A stretch of 64,000 bases of DNA from Micromonospora sp. MP36 (GTDB lineage Bacteria; Actinomycetota; Actinomycetes; Mycobacteriales; Micromonosporaceae): positions 1 through 64,000 of the forward strand of contig NZ_VSFA01000014.1 of the NCBI RefSeq assembly GCF_008119785.1. The letters are read 5' to 3'. Position 1 is the first letter of the stretch, and each line of letters opens with the position of its first letter. Of this stretch, positions 16,735 to 25,786 are shown piece by piece. Both the position numbers and the translations under genes were made by a program. The notes below the pieces were generated by a model. That model did not search any database. It was not told where the DNA came from and was given only the letters and a program-made list of their open reading frames with translations.

Positions 16735-16793
16735 TTGATCATGAGGTTGGCGGCGATGTGGATCTCTGAAACTGCCGCCAACCTCATGGTCGA
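16735..16793. repeat. Palindrome between ykoE and ykoD
   Basis: Perfect 15-bp arms (16740-16754 with 16774-16788), extended to about 20 bp with G-U pairs, and a 19-nt loop. It lies inside the thiamine transporter operon, so it could tune the ratio of YkoE to YkoDC by partial termination or by protecting the ykoE mRNA end. It also looks like an intergenic palindromic repeat. Confidence 0.7.
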
Positions 16794-16826
16794 CGGTGCG
16801 GGGTGGGCCGGGAAGGGGGTGTGGGT

Positions 16827-18242
16827 GTGAGCGCGGTGGTGTTGCGGGGGTTCGGGTGGCGGCACGCGGGGCGGAAGGGGTGGGCCGTCCGGGGGGTGGA
16901 CCTGCGCGTCGAGGCCGGGGAGCGGGTGCTGCTGCTGGGGGCGTCCGGCGCGGGCAAGAGCACCCTGCTGGCGGCGCTCGCCGGGCTGCTGCCCGAGGAC
17001 AGCGGCGAGCAGGAGGGCACCGTCGAGATCGACGGGCTGGACCCGCGCAAGGCCCGGGAACGGGTCGGCGTCGTCTTCCAGGACCCGGAGACCCAGCTGG
17101 TGATGGCCCGCTGCGGCGACGACGTCGCGTTCGGGCTGGAGAACCGGGGCGTACCCGCCGAGGAGATCTGGCCCCGGGTCGACGAGGCGCTGCGCCGGGT
17201 CGGTTTCCCGTACCACCGGGACCGGCCCACCGCCGCGCTGTCCGGCGGTGAGCAGCAGCGCCTCGCCCTCGCCGGGGCGCTCGCCCCGCGGCCCGGGCTG
17301 CTGCTGCTCGACGAACCCACCGCCAACCTCGACCCGGCCGGTGCCGCGCTGATCCGGCGGGCCGTCGCGGACGCGCTCGACGTCGACACCACGCTGATCC
17401 TGGTGGAGCACCGGGTCGCCGAGGCGCTGCCGCTGGTCGACCGGGTGGTCGTGCTGGAGGCGGGCGGCGGGGTGCGGGCCGACGGGCCGCCCGACTCGGT
17501 GTTCGCCGCGCACGGCGACGCGCTCGCCGCCGCCGGGGTCTGGGTGCCGGGTCGCACCGTGCCGCCCCGGCCCGCCACCGCGCCGCCCGGCGACTGGTTG
17601 CTCACCGCCGACCGGCTCGGCCTGCCGCCCCGGCTGGCCGCCGTCGACCTCGAGGTACGCGCCGGCGAGGCGCTCGCCGTCCTCGGTCCGAACGGCGCCG
17701 GCAAGTCCACCCTGGCCCTGCTGCTCGGCGGCCTGCTCCGCCCCGGCGCCGGTACGGCCACCGCCACGGCCGCCCTGGCCGGGCGGGACGCGCGCACTCC
17801 CCCGCACCGCTGGCGCGCGCCCCTGCTGGCCCGGCGGATCGGCTCGGTCTTCCAGGACCCGGAACACCAGTTCGTCACCGGCAGCGTCTACGACGAGTTG
17901 GCGCTCGGCCCGCGCCGGACCGGCCAGCCCGAGGCGGCGGTACGGGCCACCGTGGACGGGCTGCTGGACCGGCTGCGGCTGACCCGGCTGGCCGGCGCCA
18001 ACCCGTACACCCTCTCGGGTGGGGAGGCGCGGCGGCTGAGCGTGGCGACCGCCCTGGCCACCGCGCCCCGCCTGCTGATCTGCGACGAGCCCACCTTCGG
18101 ACAGGACCGGCGGACCTGGGGGGAGCTCGTCGACCTCTTCGCCGAGCTGCGCGACGCCGGCCACGGCGTCGTCGCGGTCACCCACGACCCGGACTTCGTC
18201 GCCGCGCTCGCGGACCGGACCCTCACCCTGGAGCGGCCGTGA
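16827..18242 (+). CDS. ykoD: ECF transporter duplicated ATPase YkoD
   Basis: 471 residues containing two complete ABC domains. The first has Walker A GASGAGKST, signature LSGGEQQR, Walker B LLLLDEPT and H-loop EHR. The second has GPNGAGKST, LSGGEARRL, LLICDEPT and THD. QDPE follows each Q-loop, typical of the ECF/cobalt-type ATPases. It energises thiamine-precursor uptake with YkoE and YkoC. GTG 16827 follows a purine-rich ribosome site (GGGAAGGGGG). The stop overlaps ykoC as GTGA. Confidence 0.93.
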   Translation: MSAVVLRGFGWRHAGRKGWAVRGVDLRVEAGERVLLLGASGAGKSTLLAALAGLLPEDSGEQEGTVEIDGLDPRKARERVGVVFQDPETQLVMARCGDDVAFGLENRGVPAEEIWPRVDEALRRVGFPYHRDRPTAALSGGEQQRLALAGALAPRPGLLLLDEPTANLDPAGAALIRRAVADALDVDTTLILVEHRVAEALPLVDRVVVLEAGGGVRADGPPDSVFAAHGDALAAAGVWVPGRTVPPRPATAPPGDWLLTADRLGLPPRLAAVDLEVRAGEALAVLGPNGAGKSTLALLLGGLLRPGAGTATATAALAGRDARTPPHRWRAPLLARRIGSVFQDPEHQFVTGSVYDELALGPRRTGQPEAAVRATVDGLLDRLRLTRLAGANPYTLSGGEARRLSVATALATAPRLLICDEPTFGQDRRTWGELVDLFAELRDAGHGVVAVTHDPDFVAALADRTLTLERP

Positions 18243-19039
18243 TCAGCGTGGCACCGGTGGCCCGGCCCGGTGCTCCGCTGGCCCGCCGCAACCCGGTGGC
18301 GAAGCTGGCCGCCGCGCTGGTCTTCTCGTTCGTCCTCATCGCCACCCTGGACCCGGTGGCCCCGGCGATCGCCATCGCCATCGAGCTGGCGGTGCTGCCG
18401 CTGTTCGGCATCCGCTACCGGATCCTCGCCCGGCGGGCGTGGCCGTTGCTGGCCAGCGCCGGCGGCATCCTGGTCACCCTGGTGCTGTTCGCCGCCGACC
18501 GGTCCGGCCGGGTGCTGGTCGAGGCCGGCCCGGTGGTGGTCACCGAGGGGGTGCTGGTCACCGCGCTGGGCCTGGTGCTGCGGACGCTCGCCGTGGCGCT
18601 GCCCGGGATCCTCGTCTTCGCCACCACCGACGCCACCGACCTGGCCGACGCGTTGATCCAGAACGCGAAGGCGCCGGCCCGGTTCGCCATCGGCGCGCTG
18701 GCCGCGTTCCGGCTGGTGCCGCTGCTGGAACAGGAATGGCGGATGATCAGCATGGCCCGGCGGGCCCGGGGCGTGGACGCCGGCCGCAACCCGGTCGCCA
18801 AGCTGCGGCTCTTCGTGTCGACGGCGTTCGCCCTGCTGGTCGGGGCGATCCGCCGGGGCACCCGGCTGGCCGTCGCGATGGACGCCCGTGGGTTCGATGC
18901 CGGCCTCCCGCGTACGGTGGCCCGGCGGCAGCGCTTCACCACCGCGGACGGCCTGCTCGTCGCGGGCGCGGCGGCGCTGGCCGGCGCGGCGCTGGCGGTC
19001 AGCGTCGCGCTCGGCACCTTCCGCCCGCTGATCGGCTGA
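18239..19039 (+). CDS. ykoC: ECF transporter transmembrane (T) component YkoC
   Basis: 266-residue permease of the CbiQ/EcfT family. Four to five hydrophobic segments are seen. The two cytoplasmic coupling motifs that contact the ATPase grooves are MARRARG (about residue 175) and AMDARGF (about 216). It begins ARRNPVAKLAAALVFSF, the usual T-component start. GTG overlaps the ykoD stop. It completes the YkoEDC module. Confidence 0.93.
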   Translation: MISVAPVARPGAPLARRNPVAKLAAALVFSFVLIATLDPVAPAIAIAIELAVLPLFGIRYRILARRAWPLLASAGGILVTLVLFAADRSGRVLVEAGPVVVTEGVLVTALGLVLRTLAVALPGILVFATTDATDLADALIQNAKAPARFAIGALAAFRLVPLLEQEWRMISMARRARGVDAGRNPVAKLRLFVSTAFALLVGAIRRGTRLAVAMDARGFDAGLPRTVARRQRFTTADGLLVAGAAALAGAALAVSVALGTFRPLIG

Positions 19040-19047
19040 CTGCTCGG

Positions 19048-19698
19048 TCAGCGCCGGGGCTGGGCCACCCCGCTCCGGTACGCCAGCACGACCGCCTGCA
19101 CCCGGTCCCGCACGCCGAGCTTGGCGAAGATGCGGTTCACGTGCGTCTTCACGGTGGCCTCGCCGACGAAGAGCTGTTCGGCGATCTCCCGGTTGGACAG
19201 CCCGAGCGCCATCATCCGCAGCACCTCGGTCTCCCGCGCGGTCAACTCCGCCAGCCCCGGGTGCGCCACCACCGACGCCGTCGCGGTGTAGTGGTCGATC
19301 AGGCGCCGGGTGATCGACGGGGAGAGCAGGGCGTCGCCCCGGGCCGCGGTCCGCACCGCCTCGGCGAGCTCGCGGGGCGGGGTGGTCTTGAGCATGAACC
19401 CGGAGGCACCGGCCCGCAGCGCCCGGTAGACGTACTCGTCGAGGTCGAACGTGGTCAGCATGATGATCCGGGTCTCGCTGCGCACGGCCAGGATCCGCTC
19501 GGTGGCCGCGATCCCGTCGGTGGGCGCCATGTGGATGTCCATCAGCACCACGTCGGGCGCGTGTCGGGTCGCGAGTTGCACGGCTTCCTCGCCGTCGGCG
19601 GCGTCGCCGACCACCTCGAGGTCCGGCTGCGCCGTGAGGATCATGCGAAGGCCGCCGCGCACCAGCGCCTCGTCGTCGGCGATGAGTACCCGGGTCAT
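19048..19698 (-). CDS. NarL/FixJ-family response regulator
   Basis: 216 residues. Receiver domain: ADDEALVR with the acidic pocket, phosphoacceptor Asp in VLMDIHM (about residue 54), a conserved Thr in MLTTFD and a Lys in MLKTT. The C-terminal LuxR-type helix-turn-helix reads LTARETEVLRMMALGLSNREIAEQLFV. Paired with the histidine kinase upstream, whose stop overlaps this ATG by 4 nt. The likely target is the divergent membrane protein gene or its own operon. Confidence 0.93.
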   Translation of the reverse strand: MTRVLIADDEALVRGGLRMILTAQPDLEVVGDAADGEEAVQLATRHAPDVVLMDIHMAPTDGIAATERILAVRSETRIIMLTTFDLDEYVYRALRAGASGFMLKTTPPRELAEAVRTAARGDALLSPSITRRLIDHYTATASVVAHPGLAELTARETEVLRMMALGLSNREIAEQLFVGEATVKTHVNRIFAKLGVRDRVQAVVLAYRSGVAQPRR

Positions 19699-20894
19699 CC
19701 GGTGAGCCCCGTCGTGGCGAGCGTGCCGACCGACGCCTCCGCGTCGAAGGGCAGCTCGACGCGTACCTCGAAGCCGCCCCGCGGGCGCGGGCCGGCGGTG
19801 ACCGTGCCGCCGAACAGCTCCACCCGCTCGCGGATGCCGGTCAGGCCGTGCCCGGTGCCGGCGCTCCGCCGGGCCCGGCCGGTGCCGTCGTCGGTCACCT
19901 GCAGCCGGAGTGCGTCGCCGGTCACCTCGATCGAGACGCGGACCGCCGCGCCCGCCGCGTGCCGGGCGGCGTTGGTCAGCGCCTCCTGGAGGATCCGGTA
20001 CCCGCTGACGTCGGCGGCGGCCGGGATCATGTCGAGGTCGCCCGTGACATCCACGTCGACCTGCCCGCCGGCGAGGCGTACCCCGGCGGTCAACGGTTCG
20101 AGCCGCCGTAGCGAGGGCAGCGCCTCCGGGGCCGGCTCCGCGCCGCGGAGGATGACGAGCAGCCGGCGCAGCTCGGTGACCACCTCACGCCCGACGTCCT
20201 GCACCGCGTCGAGGGACGTGCGGGCCTGCGCCGCGTCCGAGTCGAGCACGGCCTGCGCCGCGGCGGCCTGCAGCACCATCACCGAGACCCCGTGCGAGAC
20301 GATGTCGTGCAGCTCCCGGGCCACCCGCAGCCGCTCGTCCGTCCGGGCGGCGGCCTCCCGCTCGGCGGCCAGCGCCACCAGCCGGGCCGCCTGCGCCCGC
20401 CGCATCCGCACGGCGTACCCGGGGCCGAGCACGGCGAGCCCGACGAACAGGATGAACACCCAGTCGGAGTCGCCGGCCACCGCGTTCTCGATCCCGAGCG
20501 GAACGAAGTAGCTGACCGCGGCGACCGTGAAGGCGGCCCGGCCGCCCACGGCGACACAGCCGAAGGCGGCGGCGAGCAGCGCCAGCAGTGGCACGACCGG
20601 CCACTCCGGCAGGACCGGCGTGAAGCTCTGCGCGGTGAAGCAGGCGCCGGCAAGGACGGCCGCCGCCCGGGGGTACGCCGTGCAGCCGGCCACCGCGAGG
20701 CAGTAGCCGACCAGCAGCACGGTCAGGACGGCGAGCCAACCGGCGGAGAGGGCGGCGAGGTCCGGTCCCTCCCCCTCGACGTAGCCCGCCAGCGGGACGT
20801 AGAGCTCGGCCAGGCCGAACGCGAGCAGCGCGGCACCGGCGAGCGAGGTGGCCGCCGCGCGCCACCGGGCCCGGACGGCGGGGGTGGCTGACAT
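19695..20894 (-). CDS. Membrane sensor histidine kinase (HisKA_3 type)
   Basis: 399 residues. The first 150 or so hold five to six hydrophobic helices with short loops, so the signal is sensed in or near the membrane. The DHp motif RVARELHDIVSHGVSVM contains the phosphorylated His. HATPase_c follows, with EALTNAARHA (N box) and GTGHGLTGIRERV (G box). ATG 20894 is chosen because the membrane domain starts soon after it; upstream codons are Arg-rich shadows. Coupled to the response regulator. Divergent from a membrane protein gene with 154 bp between starts. Confidence 0.9.
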   Translation of the reverse strand: MSATPAVRARWRAAATSLAGAALLAFGLAELYVPLAGYVEGEGPDLAALSAGWLAVLTVLLVGYCLAVAGCTAYPRAAAVLAGACFTAQSFTPVLPEWPVVPLLALLAAAFGCVAVGGRAAFTVAAVSYFVPLGIENAVAGDSDWVFILFVGLAVLGPGYAVRMRRAQAARLVALAAEREAAARTDERLRVARELHDIVSHGVSVMVLQAAAAQAVLDSDAAQARTSLDAVQDVGREVVTELRRLLVILRGAEPAPEALPSLRRLEPLTAGVRLAGGQVDVDVTGDLDMIPAAADVSGYRILQEALTNAARHAAGAAVRVSIEVTGDALRLQVTDDGTGRARRSAGTGHGLTGIRERVELFGGTVTAGPRPRGGFEVRVELPFDAEASVGTLATTGLTG

Positions 20895-21048
20895 GCCCGA
20901 AGGGTAGCGACGGCGGCCGCGGTTCCGCGTCCACCCACGGGTGTAGCGGGGGCGGCCGAGGCTCCACCCGGGGATCAACTTCCGAGCCGACGACCCGGCC
21001 CCGGTGCTGCTCCTAGCGTCCCTGCCACGACCTCGGAAGGAGACACTG

Positions 21049-21744
21049 ATGGACGACAGCACCGGGCGGCGGCGGAGCCTGCGGCTCACGGCGGGCGCTC
21101 TGCTCACCGGCGGCGTGGTGTACGGCGCCGCGAACGCCTTTTACTGGGTGATGTTCCCGGACGACGTGGCCGACACCGCCGACAACGTCACGGTGGCCGC
21201 CGGGCACCTGGGCGCGTGGCGGGTGGAGACCGTCCTGTTTGCCCTGGCCCACCTGCTGCTGCTGCCGGCGACCCTCGGGCTGGCCGCGACCCTGGGCCGA
21301 CGCAAGCCGGTGGTGGCCACCGTCGGCGGCGCGGCGAGCCTTTTCGGGCTCTACTTCTCCACCGTCCACCTGTGGCAGTACAACGCGTTCTTCGGCGCCC
21401 TGGCCGGTGGTGGCGTGGACGCCGCCGCCGCCCGGCCGGTGACCACCGCGATCGACGGGGACCCGTTCGTGATGGCGTCGTTCGCCGTATGGCTGCTCGG
21501 CTGGCTGGTCGGCCTCCTCGTGCTCGCCTTCGGCGCCTGGCGCGCCCGGCTGGTGGCGCTCTGGGTGCCACTGGTCCTCACCGCCGGGCAGGTGCTGGAC
21601 CTGGTCGGCTCCGGCGTCCCGGTCAAGGTGGTGGTGAGCGCGCTGATGGTGGCCGGCTTCGTCGGCCTGGCCCTCGGCGTCGAGCGGTCGCGTGCCGCCG
21701 AGGCGCCGGCCGGGACGGCGACCCCGGCGACCGCCGCGGCCTGA
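21049..21744 (+). CDS. Six-helix membrane protein (DUF4386-like), unknown function
   Basis: 231 residues with six hydrophobic helices. The loop YWVMFPDDVADTADNVTVAAGHLGAW follows the first helix. RVETVLFALAHLLLLPATLGLA and FGLYFSTVHLWQYNAFF are next. The C-terminal tail is Ala/Thr-rich. ATG 21049 has AAGGAG 8 nt upstream. Transcribed divergently from the two-component system, so it is a plausible regulated output. A strong 13-bp hairpin ends the unit. Confidence 0.75.
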   Translation: MDDSTGRRRSLRLTAGALLTGGVVYGAANAFYWVMFPDDVADTADNVTVAAGHLGAWRVETVLFALAHLLLLPATLGLAATLGRRKPVVATVGGAASLFGLYFSTVHLWQYNAFFGALAGGGVDAAAARPVTTAIDGDPFVMASFAVWLLGWLVGLLVLAFGAWRARLVALWVPLVLTAGQVLDLVGSGVPVKVVVSALMVAGFVGLALGVERSRAAEAPAGTATPATAAA

Positions 21745-21748
21745 ACGG

Positions 21749-21781
21749 CGGGGCGGGGCGGCCGAGTGCCGCCCCGCCCCG
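21749..21781 (+). terminator. Hairpin after the DUF4386-like gene
   Basis: Perfect 13-bp G/C stem (21749-21761 with 21769-21781), 7-nt loop, 5 nt after the stop codon. Confidence 0.75.
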
Positions 21782-21871
21782 GACCGGCCGGTGCGGGCCG
21801 CCGTCACCGCCACTTCGGGTGACCTCATGGCCCGGGACCGGCCGGTGCGGGTCGCCGCCACCGCCGCTTCA
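21781..21871. repeat. Two near-identical 37-bp direct repeats, 54-bp period
   Basis: GGACCGGCCGGTGCGGG followed by CGCCG.CACCGCC.CTTC occurs at 21781 and again at 21835 with three differences. Intergenic, after the terminator. No coding meaning seen. Confidence 0.6.
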
Positions 21872-21946
21872 GCGAACTCGCGGCATCCGGCGAGCCGGCA
21901 CACGGCAGCATCGGCGAGGCGGCGTCACCGGGAGGCCCGCCGGGCC

Positions 21947-22183
21947 TCAGCTCCGCCGGAACGCGTAGAACTTCGGCTGGCCGGCGCGCTGGCTGCGCCC
22001 GGCGAGGCGGGCGTCGCGGCCGGCCGGCGGGCCCGCCTTGGGCGGGGGCGGAGTGTCGGCCCGGGCGGGCAGGATGACCGGGGACGCGACGGTCAGCGTG
22101 TCGAGGTCCGGCGGGGTCACGTCTGCAAGGGACGGTTTCGGCGCCGGCTTGCGGGATTTCTTCGGACTGCGTTTGGCGGGCAT
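21947..22183 (-). CDS. Small basic protein, unknown function
   Basis: 78 residues starting MPAKRSPKKSRKPAPKPS, strongly basic for 20 residues, then an acidic/hydrophobic middle (DVTPPDLDTLTV) and a basic C terminus ending PKFYAFRRS. ATG 22183 has a perfect AGGAGG 6 nt upstream, the best reason to call it real. The composition suits nucleic-acid or ribosome association, but nothing proves it. Confidence 0.6.
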   Translation of the reverse strand: MPAKRSPKKSRKPAPKPSLADVTPPDLDTLTVASPVILPARADTPPPPKAGPPAGRDARLAGRSQRAGQPKFYAFRRS

Positions 22184-22424
22184 ACGATGCCTCCTGACTG
22201 TCGGGGCGCCGGACGGCGCGGCGAGCGGACAGGCTCCGGCGGGTCCGACGCGGGACGCCGCGGCTGACGGCGGCGACGAGAAGGCGGACGCCCGGAGCGG
22301 GACTGGTCCGCGGCGCGACACGGCGGCGGACCGGGCTCGGTGGAACGGGCGTCAGTTACGCATGCCGACACGCTAACCGGCCCACCCGCCGGCGCGCAGC
22401 CGAATTACTGGCACGATCGGCGGC

Positions 22425-22721
22425 ATGCTGATCGCGTTCTCGATCACCCCGCTCGGCGTGGGTGAGTCCGTGGGCGACCTGGTCGCCGACGCCGTCCGGG
22501 TGGTCCGGGAATCCGGCCTGCCCAACCGGACCGACGCCATGTTCACCAGCGTCGAGGGTGAGTGGGACGAGGTGATGGCGGTGGTGAAGCGGGCCGTCGA
22601 CACCGTCGCCGCCCAGGCGCCCCGGGTCAGCCTGGTGCTCAAGGCGGACCTACGCCCCGGGGTCACCGATGCGCTGACGGCGAAGGTCGCCCACGTGGAG
22701 TCCCGCCTGGCGGAGGGCTGA
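22425..22721 (+). CDS. MTH1187/YkoF-type thiamine-binding protein
   Basis: 98 residues of the DUF77/thiamine-binding family: [20 protein letters not shown], then [31 protein letters not shown], and a C-terminal [11 protein letters not shown] strand. These small ferredoxin-like proteins bind thiamine or HMP. Its presence 3.4 kb from the ykoEDC transporter fits the same pathway, although it has no riboswitch of its own. Start ATG 22425. Confidence 0.85.
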   Translation: MLIAFSITPLGVGESVGDLVADAVRVVRESGLPNRTDAMFTSVEGEWDEVMAVVKRAVDTVAAQAPRVSLVLKADLRPGVTDALTAKVAHVESRLAEG

Positions 22722-22829
22722 GGTCGGAGCGCCATCCTGGCCTCACCCCGCGTTGACGTCGGGGCCCGCGCCCGCATCGACCGCGATACGGTCGCAGCAC
22801 GGGCAGCCCGACGAGAGGTGGCGGTACGC

Positions 22830-24272
22830 ATGGCTGAGCAGGCGACGGCACAGATCGGCGTGACCGGTCTGGCGGTGATGGGCCGTAACCTGGCCCGAAA
22901 CCTGGCCCGCAACGGCTTCACCGTGGCGGTGCACAACCGCTCGCCGCAGCGCACCCGCAGCCTCGTCGCCGAGCACGGCGACGAGGGCCGGTTCGTGCCG
23001 TCGGAGTCGCTGGCCGACTTCGTCGCCTCGCTGGAGCGCCCGCGTGCCGTGATCGTCATGGTGAAGGCGGGCGCGCCGACCGACGCGGTGATCGACGACC
23101 TGGTCCCGCTGCTGGAGGCGGGAGACATCATCGTCGACTGCGGCAACGCCCACTTCGCCGACACCCGCCGTCGGGAGGAGGCGCTGCGCGGGCACGGGCT
23201 GCACTTCGTCGGGACCGGCGTCTCCGGCGGTGAGGAGGGCGCGCTGCACGGCCCGAGCATCATGCCGGGCGGCTCGGACGAGTCCTACCGGAAGCTCGGC
23301 CCGATCTTCGAGCGGATCGCCGCGCAGGTGGAGGGCACCCCGTGCTGCCGGCACATCGGCCCGGACGGCGCCGGCCACTTCGTCAAGATGGTCCACAACG
23401 GCATCGAGTACGCCGACATGCAGCTCATCGCCGAGGCGTACGACCTGCTGCGGGCCGGCCTGTCGGCGAGCCCGGCGGAGATCGCGGAGATCTTCCGCGA
23501 GTGGAACACGGGCGAGCTGGAGTCGTTCCTCATCGAGATCACCGCCGACGTGCTGGCACACACCGACGCGGCGACCGGCCGGCCCTTCGTCGACGTGGTG
23601 CTCGACCAGGCCGAGCAGAAGGGCACCGGCCGGTGGACCGTGCAGAGCGCCCTCGACCTCGGCGTCCCGATCACCGGCATCGCCGAGGCCACCTTCGCCC
23701 GGTCGCTGTCCGGCCACGCCGACCAGCGGGCCGCCGCCCGCCGCGCCTTCCCCGACGCGGGCGCGAAATGGGAGGTCGACGACGGGGAAACCTTCGTCGA
23801 GGACGTGCGGCGCGCGCTGCTGGCCAGCAAGATCGTCGCGTACGCGCAGGGCTTCGACCACATCCGGGCCGGCAGCCGGGAGTACGACTGGGGCATCGAC
23901 CTGGGCGGCACCGCGACCATCTGGCGGGGCGGCTGCATCATCCGGGCCCGCTTCCTCGATCGGATCCGCGAGGCGTACGACGCGCAGCCGGACCTGCCGA
24001 CGCTACTGGTGGCGCCGTGGTTCGCCGATCGGGTCAGCGCCGGGATCCCGGCCTGGCGGCGGGTGGTGGCCGACGCGGCCCGGGCGGGCGTGCCGACCCC
24101 GGCCTTCTCGTCGTCGCTGGCCTGGTTCGACGCGCTGCGCGCGGAGCGGCTGCCGGCGGCGCTGATCCAGGGGCTGCGGGACAACTTCGGGGCGCACACC
24201 TACCGCCGGGTGGACCGGGACGGCTCGTTCCACACCCGCTGGGCGGGAGACCGCTCCGAAGTGGAGGCCTGA
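22830..24272 (+). CDS. gnd: 6-phosphogluconate dehydrogenase, decarboxylating
   Basis: 480 residues, oxidative pentose-phosphate step making ribulose-5-phosphate, CO2 and NADPH. Rossmann motif GVTGLAVMGRNLARNLARNG, then HNRSPQRT. The catalytic region has GTGVSGGEEGALHGPSIMPGG, and HFVKMVHNGIEYADMQ contains the catalytic Lys. The C-terminal tail includes RRVDRDGSFHTRW. Length fits the long homodimeric GndA form. ATG 22830 is chosen over GTG 22818 because the GAGAGG site is adjacent to the GTG but well spaced for the ATG. Confidence 0.96.
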   Translation: MAEQATAQIGVTGLAVMGRNLARNLARNGFTVAVHNRSPQRTRSLVAEHGDEGRFVPSESLADFVASLERPRAVIVMVKAGAPTDAVIDDLVPLLEAGDIIVDCGNAHFADTRRREEALRGHGLHFVGTGVSGGEEGALHGPSIMPGGSDESYRKLGPIFERIAAQVEGTPCCRHIGPDGAGHFVKMVHNGIEYADMQLIAEAYDLLRAGLSASPAEIAEIFREWNTGELESFLIEITADVLAHTDAATGRPFVDVVLDQAEQKGTGRWTVQSALDLGVPITGIAEATFARSLSGHADQRAAARRAFPDAGAKWEVDDGETFVEDVRRALLASKIVAYAQGFDHIRAGSREYDWGIDLGGTATIWRGGCIIRARFLDRIREAYDAQPDLPTLLVAPWFADRVSAGIPAWRRVVADAARAGVPTPAFSSSLAWFDALRAERLPAALIQGLRDNFGAHTYRRVDRDGSFHTRWAGDRSEVEA

Positions 24273-24362
24273 CCGCGGCTTGATCCACTCGAGGTGCCGC
24301 AGGTCGCGCCGTTCGTCGGCTCTGCCGCCGCGACATGCCGCATCCCGTGGGGGCGCGGACGC

Positions 24363-24593
24363 TCACCAGGCCCGTTCGGTGGCGTCGGCAGGGGTGGGTG
24401 CCCAGTCGGCGGCCGGTTCGCCCTGTGCCAGCTCGGCGATCTCGCCAGAGCGGACCGCCGGGGTGTGCCCGAGCTCGGCGCAGTACCGCTCGGCGACACC
24501 GGCGCAGAGGTCCGCGACCCGTTCCCGTTGTGCGGCGTCGACCAGGTCCGCACCGGCCAGCGCAGCCGTCATCTCGTACCGGAGATCCCGCAT
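24363..24593 (-). CDS. Small acidic protein, unknown function
   Basis: 76 residues, start ATG 24593 (a GTG 6 nt further upstream is possible) behind a G-rich stretch. The sequence reads MRDLRYEMTAALAGADL, then QRERVADLCAGVAERYCAELG, with two Cys, and an acidic end. It is helical in pattern and its codon use is typical for this genome. No family recognised. Confidence 0.5.
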   Translation of the reverse strand: MRDLRYEMTAALAGADLVDAAQRERVADLCAGVAERYCAELGHTPAVRSGEIAELAQGEPAADWAPTPADATERAW

Positions 24594-24678
24594 GCCCACC
24601 CCCGTGGCCGGGCGCGACCGGGCGGCGCGCCCTCGCGCCGATGGTATGCGCTGCGGCCGCGCCGCCCGCCGGAAACGT

Positions 24679-24711
24679 GTCGACGCCGCCCCAAACAGGG
24701 ACGGCGTCGAC
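24679..24711 (-). terminator. Hairpin after the 61-residue membrane protein gene
   Basis: Arms GTCGACGCCG and CGGCGTCGAC (24679-24688 and 24702-24711), 13-nt loop, 9 nt past the stop. Confidence 0.65.
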
Positions 24712-24719
24712 CTCGGTCG

Positions 24720-24905
24720 TCACCAGAACCGACGACGTTTCACCTTCTGTGGCCGCAGCAGGTCGGCGCCCTTGGCGAGGAGTCGGCTCACTCCGGTCGG
24801 GCCGCGGCGGGCCTCCAGGGAGTGGCTCAGCCGGCGCGCGCCGGCCGCCGCCAGCGGGACGGCGACCGCCATGAGCGCCCACTGGGCGATCCGCTTCTGA
24901 ATCAT
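24720..24905 (-). CDS. 61-residue membrane-anchored basic protein
   Basis: Starts MIQKRIAQWALMAVAVPLAAAGARRL: one hydrophobic helix, then a basic cytoplasmic tail ending KVKRRRFW. ATG 24905 has GGAGGTG 8 nt upstream, which supports it as a real gene. It has its own terminator. Unknown role. Confidence 0.65.
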   Translation of the reverse strand: MIQKRIAQWALMAVAVPLAAAGARRLSHSLEARRGPTGVSRLLAKGADLLRPQKVKRRRFW

Positions 24906-24973
24906 GTTGGTTCACCTCCGCGATCGGCTGCTGTCGAGGTGATACCCCGCGCACCGCCCCGGTAAGCCTGCCC

Positions 24974-25786
24974 TCAGGTGCCCGGGGCCACCGGGTTCGG
25001 CAGCGCGCCGCCGAAGCGGCGGTCCCGCTGGGCGTAGAGCTCGCAGGCGTACCAGAGGTGACGCCGGTCGAAGTCGGGCCAGAGCGTGTCCAGGAACACC
25101 AGTTCGGCGTACGCGCTCTGCCAGAGCAGGAAGTTGGAGGTGCGCTGCTCGCCGGAGGGGCGCAGGAAGAGGTCCACTTCGGGGACCTCCGGGTGGTAGA
25201 GGTACTTCGCGACGGTCTTCTCGTTGACCTTGCCCGGGTCGAGCCGGCCGGCGGCCACGTCGCGGGCGATCGCCGCGGCGGCGTCGGCGATCTCCGCCTG
25301 GCCGCCGTAGTTGACGCAGAACTGCAGGGTCAGCGTCGAGTTGCCGCGGCACATCTCCTCGGCGGTCTGCAGCTCGGAGATCACGCTCTTCCAGAGCCGC
25401 CCGGCCCGGCCCGACCACACCACCCGGACGCCCAGGTCGACCAACTGGTCCCGGCGGCGGCGGATGACGTCGCGGTTGAAGCCCATCAGGAAGCGGACCT
25501 CGTCCGGCGAGCGCCGCCAGTTCTCGGTGGAGAACGCGTACGCCGACAGGTAGGGGATGCCCAGCTCGATCGCGCCCTCGATGGTGTCGAAGAGGCTGTA
25601 TTCCCCCTGCTCGTGACCCTTGGTGCGGGGCAGCCCACGCTCCTTGGCCCAGCGGCCGTTGCCGTCCATCACGATGGCGACGTGCTTCGGCAGGGCATCC
25701 GGGGGCAGCGCGGGCGGCCGGGCCCCGGACGGGTGCGGAGTCGGTGGCACCGGCTCGCGCCGGCCTGCCCTCATCGATCGGATCAC
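24974..25786 (-). CDS. uppS: Isoprenyl transferase (undecaprenyl/decaprenyl diphosphate synthase)
   Basis: 270 residues, cis-prenyltransferase that makes the polyprenyl carrier for cell-wall synthesis. Key motifs: [13 protein letters not shown] (substrate/Mg site Asp), then [15 protein letters not shown], and near the end [24 protein letters not shown] (signature Arg, Ser, Glu). GTG 25786 directly follows the recO stop and has a GGGAG site; ATG 25774 is an alternative with no ribosome site. The recO-uppS pairing is standard in actinobacteria. Confidence 0.95.
   Translation of the reverse strand: MIRSMRAGRREPVPPTPHPSGARPPALPPDALPKHVAIVMDGNGRWAKERGLPRTKGHEQGEYSLFDTIEGAIELGIPYLSAYAFSTENWRRSPDEVRFLMGFNRDVIRRRRDQLVDLGVRVVWSGRAGRLWKSVISELQTAEEMCRGNSTLTLQFCVNYGGQAEIADAAAAIARDVAAGRLDPGKVNEKTVAKYLYHPEVPEVDLFLRPSGEQRTSNFLLWQSAYAELVFLDTLWPDFDRRHLWYACELYAQRDRRFGGALPNPVAPGT

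Noticed and set aside
18439..20511. 690-codon plus-strand frame over ykoC and the two-component genes
   Set aside because: Alternative frame to ykoC, then antisense to the response regulator and kinase; low-complexity.
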